Below, in pieces: positions 1-6,204 of a stretch of 10,802 nucleotides of DNA (positions are counted from its first letter, which is position 1; each line of letters starts with the position of its first letter). Origin of the DNA: a bacterium (GTDB taxonomy: Bacteria > Patescibacteriota > Minisyncoccia > Moranbacterales > UBA2206); assembly GCA_021789395.1 (NCBI GenBank), contig JAJYJP010000027.1, forward strand, positions 1 to 10,802. The letters run 5' to 3'. Position numbers and translations under genes: made by a program. Below the pieces are notes generated by a model. That model was not told the origin of the DNA. It made no database searches and saw only the letters and a list, made by a program, of their open reading frames with translations.

Positions 1-2
1 TT

Positions 3-302
3 TTAGCTTTCGCCCAATTTGAGCCTAATGCTGGCGGCGGAACCAATCTTCCTTCCGGGAGCATTTTCGATATTATTCAAAATATTATGAACTGGCTTCT
101 GGGATTGGTTGCGATTGTCGGCGTTATCGGTTTTGCCATTTCTGGTATTTTGTATTTAACGGCGGCCGGCGATGAGGATAGGATTGGAACGGCAAAGAAG
201 GCCATGATGTATTCCATCATCGGTGTTATCGTAGCGCTCCTCGGTTTGGTGATTTTGAAAGCAGCCAGCTCGATGTTGGGAGGAAGCTCAACGACTTTCT
301 AG
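3..302 (+). CDS. T4SS-pilin-like membrane protein, paralogue 1 (5' partial)
   Basis: The reading frame is open from the window edge, and no start codon precedes the likely signal-peptide end (LAFA|QF, residues 1-4 of the visible part), so the N-terminus lies outside the window. A short Gly/Asn/Pro spacer with an LPSGSI motif is followed by a first hydrophobic helix, the loop AAGDEDRIGTAKKAM and a second hydrophobic helix, ending in SSTTF. This is the two-helix layout of VirB2/TrbC-like pilins and of the small 'T4SS pilin' family common in CPR genomes. By the positive-inside rule the Lys-rich loop should be cytoplasmic and both ends outside. It is closest to paralogue 2, sharing the GDED loop. 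No VirB4, VirB6 or coupling ATPase is seen nearby, so a role in secretion or a pilus is only inferred. An internal ATG at 87 would remove the export signal and is unlikely to be the start. Confidence 0.82.
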   Translation, partial: LAFAQFEPNAGGGTNLPSGSIFDIIQNIMNWLLGLVAIVGVIGFAISGILYLTAAGDEDRIGTAKKAMMYSIIGVIVALLGLVILKAASSMLGGSSTTF

Positions 303-323
303 TTTCCAAATGTATACATTTAG

Positions 324-359
324 CAAGAACGGCGGTTATCCACAGCCGTTTTTGTTTTG
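324..359 (+). terminator. Intrinsic terminator after pilin paralogue 1
   Basis: A 10-bp stem (324-333 with 345-354, one G-U pair) with an 11-base loop is followed by a T-rich tail (TTTTTGTTTTG). It lies 21 bases after the stop of paralogue 1 and before the next promoter. The loop contains a perfect DnaA-box word (see findings). The tail shares the 12-mer GTTTTTGTTTTG with the terminator after the HU gene. Confidence 0.75.
336..344 (+). promoter_or_regulatory. Perfect DnaA-box word TTATCCACA
   Basis: The nine bases match the strict DnaA-box consensus exactly. The site sits in the loop of a terminator hairpin, between two pilin-like genes and about 40 bases upstream of the -10 box of the next operon. 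A single site does not make an origin. It could be a regulatory or titration site, or chance. Confidence 0.35.
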
Positions 360-364
360 TGTTC

Positions 365-392
365 TTAAAGTTTGGACGATTTGTGATATAAT
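365..392 (+). promoter_or_regulatory. Extended -10 promoter for pilin-like genes 2-4
   Basis: A perfect TATAAT (387-392) is preceded by TG and one base (384-386), giving an extended -10 element. The -35 region is poor (TTAAAG at 365-370, 16-base spacer), which is common with extended -10 promoters. The predicted start near 399 leaves a leader of under 20 bases with no Shine-Dalgarno sequence before ATG 417. Confidence 0.65.
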
Positions 393-416
393 AGTAATAT
401 CATTAAAAATAAAAAT

Positions 417-890
417 ATGAACAAAAAAATATTTGCTCTGGCAAACAAAAATAAAATTTTGATTTCTCTTCTGGTATTTGCGCTGGCGGCTGTTCCGTCG
501 GCAACTTTTGCCGCTTTCGGAATCAGTTATTCAAGTCCGGGATTTTCTATCGGCATCGGAAGCGGAGAAGGAGTGGGAATGGTCGGAGGTTACGGGAGTG
601 GCGGCGGTTGGAACATCGGCAACTTGGCGGGATTCGGACTGCCGACCGGTTCCATCTATGGAATTATTGGAAATTTATTGATGTGGCTTTTGGGAATTTT
701 CGGTTTCGTCGGCGTAATCGGGTTTGTTATTTCAGGAATCATGTATTTGGTGGCGGCCGGCGATGAAGATATGATCGGCAAAGCGAAAAAAGCTATGACT
801 TATTCTATCATCGGAGTGGTGGTCGGACTTCTGGGCGTAGTGGTCATTCAAGCGATCAATTTGGCGTTGAATGGATTTGGCCAGTTTTAA
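417..890 (+). CDS. T4SS-pilin-like membrane protein, paralogue 2 (Gly-rich ectodomain)
   Basis: This is a 157-residue protein. Residues 1-32 form a signal peptide (basic KNK, hydrophobic core, cleavage at TFA|AF). Residues 35-75 are strikingly Gly/Ser-rich, with aromatic residues interspersed. An LPTGSI motif (75-80) leads into helix 1 (about 83-111), the loop AAGDEDMIGKAKKAM (113-127) and helix 2 (about 129-149), ending GFGQF. The module matches the VirB2/TrbC-like small pilin fold; the predicted product is an exported membrane protein with its Gly-rich part outside. It starts the 2-3-4 operon, only 10 bases before the next gene. The ATG at 417 is chosen because it opens a clean signal peptide. 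Export and topology are inferred from sequence; the polymerised state is unknown. Confidence 0.85.
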   Translation: MNKKIFALANKNKILISLLVFALAAVPSATFAAFGISYSSPGFSIGIGSGEGVGMVGGYGSGGGWNIGNLAGFGLPTGSIYGIIGNLLMWLLGIFGFVGVIGFVISGIMYLVAAGDEDMIGKAKKAMTYSIIGVVVGLLGVVVIQAINLALNGFGQF

Positions 891-900
891 ATTTTAAAAA

Positions 901-1716
901 ATGAAAATAAAAAATAGCATAATTTACTTCACGTTGATAGTCGGAGGGATTATTTTTTTACCAAACCATAATTCCGCCAAGGCGGTAACTTGCGGTGATT
1001 TTCAACCCGGCACTTGTCGCCCCTCTTGTTTAACGAATGAAACGCAAATACCCGATTCTTCCGTTTCTCCAGTTTGTTCTCCGATAAACCAGGTCTGTTG
1101 CGCTCCGGCTCCGACACCGAGCGCATCAAAGACAACTTCCAGTTCCAGTGGCGGTCAATTGGGTGATACTTGTAAAAGTAGCGCAGATTGTTCCGGCAAT
1201 GACAATTATTGCCTTGCGATAGTAAACAACCAATATGTAGATATTTCTGAAGCGCCGTCTGGATCTCAAGGATGGTGCATGCCTAGTAGTGCTCTTACGG
1301 AACAATCTAATTCTCAGGATACAGCCAGTCCTATTTCTTCCAATCCTGGCTTGCCGACTCCAGCTCCGGTTTCTCCGAGTCAGACTCCTTCCGCGCCAGT
1401 CGCTCCAACTCCTTCAAGCAATCAGATCCAGACGGAACCTACGATTCCCAGCATCCCGCTGCCTAATCCTCCTGGTGGAATTCAGGAAGTGCTGTTGAAT
1501 ATTTTGCAGTGGCTCTTGCAGATCGTCGGCATTATTGCGTTGATTTCGTTTATCATTTCCGGCATCCAATACTTTACGGCGGCCGGCGAAGAGAGCAAGG
1601 CGGAAAGCGCGAAAAGAAATGTGACCTATTCGGTTATCGGTGTCATAGTGGTCACCGCTTCGTTTTTGATCGTTCAGGCAATTCAGAATGCTCTGGCGGC
1701 CAAGACAATTTTTTAA
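901..1716 (+). CDS. T4SS-pilin-like membrane protein, paralogue 3, Cys-rich ectodomain and Pro/Ser stalk
   Basis: This is a 271-residue protein. A signal peptide ends about residue 28 (AKA|VT). Cys cluster one has Cys 31, 39, 43, 59, 66 and 67 with a GTCRPSC core and a terminal CC. Cluster two has Cys 91, 97, 104 and 126. A Pro/Ser/Gln-rich stalk spans about 140-190. The C-terminal module follows: PLPNPPGGI, helix 1 (about 196-224), the loop AAGEESKAESAKR (227-239) and helix 2 (about 241-263), ending KTIF. The constant module equals that of its neighbours, while the outer part is unrelated to theirs. Even or paired cysteines directly after an export signal suggest disulfide-stabilised extracellular mini-domains. 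The gene is translated from the same transcript as its neighbours (10- and 12-base gaps) and has no Shine-Dalgarno. A binding or adhesive role is a guess; no named domain was recognised for the Cys parts. Confidence 0.85.
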   Translation: MKIKNSIIYFTLIVGGIIFLPNHNSAKAVTCGDFQPGTCRPSCLTNETQIPDSSVSPVCSPINQVCCAPAPTPSASKTTSSSSGGQLGDTCKSSADCSGNDNYCLAIVNNQYVDISEAPSGSQGWCMPSSALTEQSNSQDTASPISSNPGLPTPAPVSPSQTPSAPVAPTPSSNQIQTEPTIPSIPLPNPPGGIQEVLLNILQWLLQIVGIIALISFIISGIQYFTAAGEESKAESAKRNVTYSVIGVIVVTASFLIVQAIQNALAAKTIF

Positions 1717-1728
1717 ATTTAAATAAAT

Positions 1729-2568
1729 ATGAAAATAAAAAAAGAAATAGTTTTTATAGCCATAATTTTGTCGATAATCTTTGTCGCTTTTAATAAAGCT
1801 TCCGCTAGCACATCAAACCCGATAACTCTTACTGATCCCAATGCTACTGACTATTCTTCTCCCACGCTTCAGACTTCCGGCCAAACTTTAACCGGCTCAA
1901 ATACTGGCGTGACATTGACAAATCCTCAGGGTACTAGTTCATCCACAACAGCTTTGCCATCCACAACTCCTTCTTCTGACACTCTGAATCCTGATAATGC
2001 AACGCTTAACGCTCCTACCTACACGACATCACCCACTCTTGACGGCATTGGGCAAGTGACTGGCGATGCAAATACTCCAACAACTCTCACTGCACCAGGA
2101 TCTAATTCATGTCTTGGTCTTGGAGTTAAATCTGGTGATCCATGTACTACATACAATTACGAAGCTGGCCAGTGCTTGCCGTATGGGAATTCGCTTATCT
2201 GCGTTGCTAATATGGTCGACACTTCAGGCTTGGGAAATCCTACGGCTGATACATCAGCTCCAGCTGCAGCAAATGCACCAATGAATGGCATCTATCTTCC
2301 CAACACGGGATTGCCTTCTCCAGGCGGTGGGATAATGCAAATTTTAGGAAATTTATTGGCCTGGCTTTTGGGTATTGTGGGAATAATCGCCATCATCAGT
2401 TTCGTAATCTCCGGCATCCAATATTTCGCGGCGGCCGGCGAAGAGAGTAAGATGGAAACTGCCAAGCGGACTATGACTTATTCGATCATCGGGGTAATCG
2501 TCGTTCTGGCTTCTTTTGTGATAATTCAAGCCATCAACTTTGCCCTTCAAGGCAATGCCTTCTTTTGA
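1729..2568 (+). CDS. T4SS-pilin-like membrane protein, paralogue 4, Ser/Thr-rich ectodomain
   Basis: This is a 279-residue protein. A signal peptide ends near residue 26 (SAS|TS or ASA|ST). Residues 28-125 are a Ser/Thr/Asn/Pro-rich region with a loose TL(T/N)xP repeat at about 33, 62, 85, 92 and 119, looking like an extended stalk. A four-cysteine patch (128, 139, 149, 158) follows, then LPNTGLPSPGGGI (190-202), helix 1 (about 204-232), the loop AAGEESKMETAKR (235-247) and helix 2 (about 249-271), ending GNAFF. The membrane module is nearest to paralogue 3. LPNTG resembles a sortase motif, but it lies in front of two helices rather than a single tail, so sortase cleavage is not assumed. This is the last gene of the array. 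It ends in TGA, consistent with the standard code. Confidence 0.85.
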   Translation: MKIKKEIVFIAIILSIIFVAFNKASASTSNPITLTDPNATDYSSPTLQTSGQTLTGSNTGVTLTNPQGTSSSTTALPSTTPSSDTLNPDNATLNAPTYTTSPTLDGIGQVTGDANTPTTLTAPGSNSCLGLGVKSGDPCTTYNYEAGQCLPYGNSLICVANMVDTSGLGNPTADTSAPAAANAPMNGIYLPNTGLPSPGGGIMQILGNLLAWLLGIVGIIAIISFVISGIQYFAAAGEESKMETAKRTMTYSIIGVIVVLASFVIIQAINFALQGNAFF

Positions 2569-2580
2569 TGCTCATTAGAG

Positions 2581-2608
2581 TTGACAAATGGTGTAGACCT
2601 GCTAAAAT
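2581..2608 (+). promoter_or_regulatory. Near-consensus promoter for the nusA operon
   Basis: A perfect TTGACA (2581-2586) is spaced 16 bases from TAAAAT (2603-2608). The predicted start is near 2615, giving a leader of about 80 bases before the nusA ATG. It begins only 12 bases after the pilin array ends. Confidence 0.7.
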
Positions 2609-2623
2609 TAATTTGAAGACTGG

Positions 2624-2658
2624 AAGAAAGAGTTCGCGTGAAAGGCGAACTTTTCTTT
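2624..2658 (+). terminator. Terminator-like hairpin in the nusA leader
   Basis: Perfect 7-bp arms AGTTCGC/GCGAACT (2631-2637, 2645-2651) surround a 7-base loop. The stem extends outward through weaker A-T and G-U pairs to 2624/2658, and the 3' arm runs into TTTTCTTT. It can end transcripts of the pilin array. Because it lies about 10 bases downstream of the predicted nusA start site, it may also act as an attenuator. Confidence 0.6.
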
Positions 2659-2694
2659 ATTAAACAGCCAATAATTAAGCATAAATCAAACAAT

Positions 2695-3966
2695 ATGGTT
2701 AGAAAGAAAAAAACCAATGCAGACGAAGCTTCCCAATCTGGACGGTTGGGCGATTTTGGCAGTGCTATCGCACAGATCTGCGAAGAAAAAGGCATTTCCA
2801 AAGAAAAAGTGATCGAAACGATCGAAGCGGCGTTGGCGGCGGCTTATAAAAAAGACTACGGTAAGAAAGGCCAAAACATCAAAGCTGTCTTCGATGAAAG
2901 GACCGGCGACACCAAATTCTTTTTGGTAAAAGAAGTTGTGGATGATACGATGCGCGAATTTGTTTCGGAAGAAGAGGAAGAATCAAAAGAAGAAGCCAAG
3001 ACGACTGAAGTAAAAAGTGAACCGAAGGAAGCGGCGGAAAGCGAAGAAGAAAAACTCCCGCGCTTCAATCCGGAAAGAGATTTTACTTTGGAAGAAGCGC
3101 AAACGATTAAAAAGGATGCTCAGATCGGTGATATTATCGAAATTGCTCTTGAGCCGAAAAAAGACTATGGCCGCGTTGCGGCGCAGACTGCCAAGCAAGT
3201 GATAATTCAAAGGATCCGCGAGGCGGAAAGAGATTCGATGTATGACGAATATAAAGATAAGGAAGGAGAGGTCGTGAGCGGCGTCGTGCAGAGAATCGAA
3301 GGAAGAAATGTGTTTATCGACTTGGGCAAATCAGTTGGCGTGTTGTTTCCTTCCGAACAAGTGGCGCGGGAAAGTTATCGCATCGGACAACGGTTGAAGA
3401 TTTACATCGCCAAAGTCGAAGCCGGATCGAAAGGTCCCGGTATCACGTTGAGCCGTATCCATCCGGAAATGATTCGGAAACTTTTTGAATTGGAAGTGCC
3501 GGAAATTTTCGCGGGCACTGTTGAAATCAAAGCGATCGCGCGTGAAGCTGGAGAAAGGACTAAGATTGCCGTAGCTTCCACGGAAGAAGGCATTGATCCG
3601 ATCGGATCTTGTGTGGGCCAGAAAGGAACGCGGGTCCAAGCGGTCATTGATGAATTGGGTGGGGAAAAAATTGACATCATTTTATGGAACGATGACATTG
3701 CTAAATTCATCTCAGCTTCACTCAGTCCGGCAAAAGTTTTAAAAGTGGACGTGAAGGAAGCCAAAAAAGAAGCGGTGGTTTCCGTTCCGGAAGACCAACT
3801 GTCGTTAGCGATCGGTAAAAAGGGGCAAAACGTGCGCTTAGCCGCCAAATTGACTGGCTGGAAGATCGACATTTTGGGCGTGAAGGCGGATGGAGAAACG
3901 GTGGCATCGGAAGAAACTTCGGAAGAGAAGACCGAAGAAAAAGCAGAAACCGGTTCCGAAGAATAA
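2695..3966 (+). CDS. nusA: Transcription elongation/termination factor NusA
   Basis: NusA binds RNA polymerase and nascent RNA and modulates pausing, termination and antitermination. From ATG 2695 the protein has 423 residues. The N-terminal polymerase-binding domain spans about 17-183 and ends in the typical GRVAAQTAKQVIIQRIREAER stretch. The S1 domain is about 190-253. KH1 has its GxxG at 308-311 (GQKG) and KH2 at 374-377 (GKKG), in the family context QLSLAIGKKGQNVRLAAKLTGW. The N-terminal domain is interrupted by a Glu/Lys-rich acidic insert (about 90-120), and an acidic tail (398-423) follows KH2. GTG 2638 extends the frame but falls in the leader hairpin loop, so ATG 2695 is preferred. 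The usual neighbours rimP, ylxR and infB are absent; ppaC follows after 17 bases. Identification is secure; the role of the insert is unknown. Confidence 0.96.
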   Translation: MVRKKKTNADEASQSGRLGDFGSAIAQICEEKGISKEKVIETIEAALAAAYKKDYGKKGQNIKAVFDERTGDTKFFLVKEVVDDTMREFVSEEEEESKEEAKTTEVKSEPKEAAESEEEKLPRFNPERDFTLEEAQTIKKDAQIGDIIEIALEPKKDYGRVAAQTAKQVIIQRIREAERDSMYDEYKDKEGEVVSGVVQRIEGRNVFIDLGKSVGVLFPSEQVARESYRIGQRLKIYIAKVEAGSKGPGITLSRIHPEMIRKLFELEVPEIFAGTVEIKAIAREAGERTKIAVASTEEGIDPIGSCVGQKGTRVQAVIDELGGEKIDIILWNDDIAKFISASLSPAKVLKVDVKEAKKEAVVSVPEDQLSLAIGKKGQNVRLAAKLTGWKIDILGVKADGETVASEETSEEKTEEKAETGSEE

Positions 3967-3983
3967 ATCCTAAATAAAAAAAT

Positions 3984-4895
3984 ATGAAAACGATCATTAT
4001 TGGCCACAAAAATCCCGACACCGACTCGATAGTTTCAGCTATTGCGCTCGCAGAATTTTGCAAAGGATCGGAGGCGATGCGAGCGGGCGAATTGAACAAT
4101 GAAACGAAATTTGTGCTTAATAAATTTGGAGCAATGGTTCCCAAACTGTTGAAAAAAACCAAGGGTGGTGAAAGTTTCGTCCTGGTTGACCACAATGAAA
4201 CTTCCCAAACCGTCGATGGCCTAAAAATTTCCCAGGTGGAAAAAATTATCGATCATCACAAAGCGGCCATTGAAACCGAAAAGCCTCTTTTCATGCGCGT
4301 GGAACCGATCGGAAGCACGGCGTCGCTAATTGCCAAGATGCGCAACCAGGCCGGTAAAAAAATCCCGGCGAAGATCGCGAAACTTCTGTTGGCGGGAATT
4401 TTGTCCGACACGCTCAACCTGACTTCGCCAACCACTACGGACGAAGACAGGAAGATCGTTAAAGATCTGAATAAGATTGCCAAGCTGGATATCAAAAAAT
4501 TCGTGCAGGAAATGTTCAAAGCGAAGTCCAGTCTGGAAGGAATTTCAATCCGGGAAATTATTAACCAGGATTACAAGGAATTCGAAATGGGAAAGAACAG
4601 AGTAGGAATCGGTGTTTGGGAAACGACCGACCCGGAAAGCGTAAATGTCAAGAAAAAAGAAATTTTCAATGCCTTGGTGAAGAAAAAAACGGAAGACAGG
4701 CTCGATTATATATTTTTTCTGGCAGTGGATATCATAAAGCAAATCAGCTTCATGTATATCGTCGGTGAAAACGAGCAGGCGTTGGCTGAAAAAGTTTTCA
4801 GAGGGAAAACCCAAAACGAGATTCTGGTGCTGGAAAATATCGTCTCGCGAAAAAAACAGGTCGTTCCGCCTTTGACGGAAGCATTAACCAAATAA
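3984..4895 (+). CDS. ppaC: Manganese-dependent inorganic pyrophosphatase (family II, DHH superfamily)
   Basis: The enzyme hydrolyses pyrophosphate to two phosphates in the cytoplasm, pulling forward nucleic-acid and aminoacyl-tRNA synthesis. The 303 residues match the usual length. Motifs in order: GHKNPDTDSI (7-16, metal ligands H8, D12, D14), VDHNE (D69), DHH (90-92), PIGSTAS (109-114), SDT (D142) and the C-terminal DHHA2-domain SRKKQVVP (288-295) that binds substrate phosphate. The last motif separates true family II pyrophosphatases from other DHH phosphoesterases such as RecJ or NrnA. No CBS insert is present. It lies 17 bases after nusA and 10 bases before tig, so it is almost certainly cotranscribed. 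No Shine-Dalgarno precedes the ATG. All known active-site groups seem present, so activity is expected. Confidence 0.93.
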   Translation: MKTIIIGHKNPDTDSIVSAIALAEFCKGSEAMRAGELNNETKFVLNKFGAMVPKLLKKTKGGESFVLVDHNETSQTVDGLKISQVEKIIDHHKAAIETEKPLFMRVEPIGSTASLIAKMRNQAGKKIPAKIAKLLLAGILSDTLNLTSPTTTDEDRKIVKDLNKIAKLDIKKFVQEMFKAKSSLEGISIREIINQDYKEFEMGKNRVGIGVWETTDPESVNVKKKEIFNALVKKKTEDRLDYIFFLAVDIIKQISFMYIVGENEQALAEKVFRGKTQNEILVLENIVSRKKQVVPPLTEALTK

Positions 4896-4905
4896 TAAAA
4901 TTTTT

Positions 4906-6189
4906 ATGATAAAGAAATTGCCTAAATCAAGAATCGAATTTGAAGTTTCCGTTCCGTGGAAAGAATGGGAAAAATATCTCGACAAAGCGGCGGAAGAAAT
5001 TTCGGAGGAAATAAAATTTCCAGGGTTTCGTCCGGGGAAAGCTCCGCGAAAAATGGTAGAGCAGAAAGTCGGCCAAGGGACGCTTTTCAATAATGCGGCG
5101 GAAAAAGCGGTGCAGAAAAGCTATGTTGATTTCGCGTTGAAGGAAAAACTGGACGTACTTGGCCAACCGGAGGTGGAAATCGAAGAAATCAAGGAAGGCG
5201 AAGACTTGAAATATAAGGTGCGGGTAGCCGTTATGCCGGAAGCGGAAATCAAAGATGAATATAAAAAAGAGATTAAAAAGATAAATGAAGAATATTCCCA
5301 AAAAACCGCCGAAGCGAAAGAAGAAGACTTGGCGTTAGAACTGGAAAAACTGGCCAACAGTCGCGTGAAACTGGTTACTGTCCGGAGAGAAGCTCGCAAA
5401 AATGACAGCGCGGAAGTTGATTTCCAGGTCCTGGTGGACGGAGTGCCGATCGAGAACGGGACATCGAAAAATCATCCGGTGGTCATCGGAAAAGATGTAT
5501 TTATTCCTGGTTTTGAAGACAACCTGATCGGTATGCAGGAAGGAGAGGAAAAAGAATTCGAATTGGAATTTCCGAAAGATTATCACCAGAAAAATCTGGC
5601 TGGCAGGAAAGCTACTTTTAAAGTAAAAATGAATCTGGTCCAAGAGCGGCAAACTCCGGAAATTAATGATGACTTTGCCAAATCGTTGGGGAATTTTGAA
5701 AATTTGGAAGCGTTGAAAAAAAGCATCAAAGACGGTATGGAAGAGGAACAGAAGCATAAGTTGCACGATGAAAAAATAAATGCTTACGTGGAAAAGATCA
5801 TCGATAACACCGAGGCTGATCTTCCGGAAGTGTTGGTTCATCAGGAAATTCATCAGATGCTTCAGGAATTTGAATATCAGCTCCAGACGATGGGTATGGA
5901 TTTGGAACAATATCTTGCCCAGTTAAAGAAAGACGCGGAAGAATTGGAGAAGGATTGGGAACCGCAGGCGGAAAAAAGAGTGAAGTCCGCGCTGGCTTTG
6001 AAAAAAATCGCCAAACTGGAAGACATCAGGATTGAATCCAAAGAAATTGAGGATGAGATGAACAAGACCATGCAGTATTATCGGAACGTTAAGGATATGG
6101 AAAAGAATATTGATATGGAAAGATTGTATAACTACACTAAAGGTGTTTTGGAAAATCAAAAAGTATTCGAGCTTTTGGAGAAGATATAG
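4906..6189 (+). CDS. tig: Trigger factor, ribosome-associated chaperone/prolyl isomerase
   Basis: Trigger factor docks at the ribosome exit tunnel and shields nascent chains. The 427 residues show all three parts. The N-terminal ribosome-binding domain carries the signature PGFRPGKAPRKMVEQ (39-53). An FKBP-type PPIase domain spans about 160-245 (VVIGKDVFIPGFEDNLIGM, LAGRKATFKV). The helical C-terminal chaperone domain covers about 250-427, with the family's IDDFAKSLG-like start (NDDFAKSLGNF) and many charged helices. Length is typical. It sits between ppaC (10 bases) and clpP (15 bases); the tig-clpP pairing is a classic arrangement also found in Proteobacteria and links folding with degradation of failed chains. 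It starts at ATG 4906 without a Shine-Dalgarno. Confidence 0.95.
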   Translation: MIKKLPKSRIEFEVSVPWKEWEKYLDKAAEEISEEIKFPGFRPGKAPRKMVEQKVGQGTLFNNAAEKAVQKSYVDFALKEKLDVLGQPEVEIEEIKEGEDLKYKVRVAVMPEAEIKDEYKKEIKKINEEYSQKTAEAKEEDLALELEKLANSRVKLVTVRREARKNDSAEVDFQVLVDGVPIENGTSKNHPVVIGKDVFIPGFEDNLIGMQEGEEKEFELEFPKDYHQKNLAGRKATFKVKMNLVQERQTPEINDDFAKSLGNFENLEALKKSIKDGMEEEQKHKLHDEKINAYVEKIIDNTEADLPEVLVHQEIHQMLQEFEYQLQTMGMDLEQYLAQLKKDAEELEKDWEPQAEKRVKSALALKKIAKLEDIRIESKEIEDEMNKTMQYYRNVKDMEKNIDMERLYNYTKGVLENQKVFELLEKI

Positions 6190-6204
6190 AATTAAGCCAA
6201 ACTT

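Noticed and set aside
2346..2372. LPNTG upstream of the membrane module of paralogue 4 as a sortase signal (coding bases just before this stretch)
   Set aside because: A sortase signal should be followed by one short hydrophobic helix and a basic tail. Here two helices follow and the paralogues carry variants (LPTGSI, LPSGSI) that are part of the module.
2638..2694. GTG at 2638 as the nusA start, adding 19 residues
   Set aside because: It lies within the loop of the leader hairpin and the added residues do not resemble a NusA N-terminus. ATG 2695 gives a normal start.
2566..2697. If TGA were read as Gly or Trp, pilin paralogue 4 would continue in frame into nusA
   Set aside because: The distance (129 bases) happens to be a multiple of three, but a promoter and a terminator-like hairpin lie between, and none of the nine complete and two partial genes contains an in-frame TGA. 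The standard code explains everything.
3402..4195. Long minus-strand open frames across nusA and ppaC
   Set aside because: They mirror strongly conserved genes on the plus strand and show no motif of their own.
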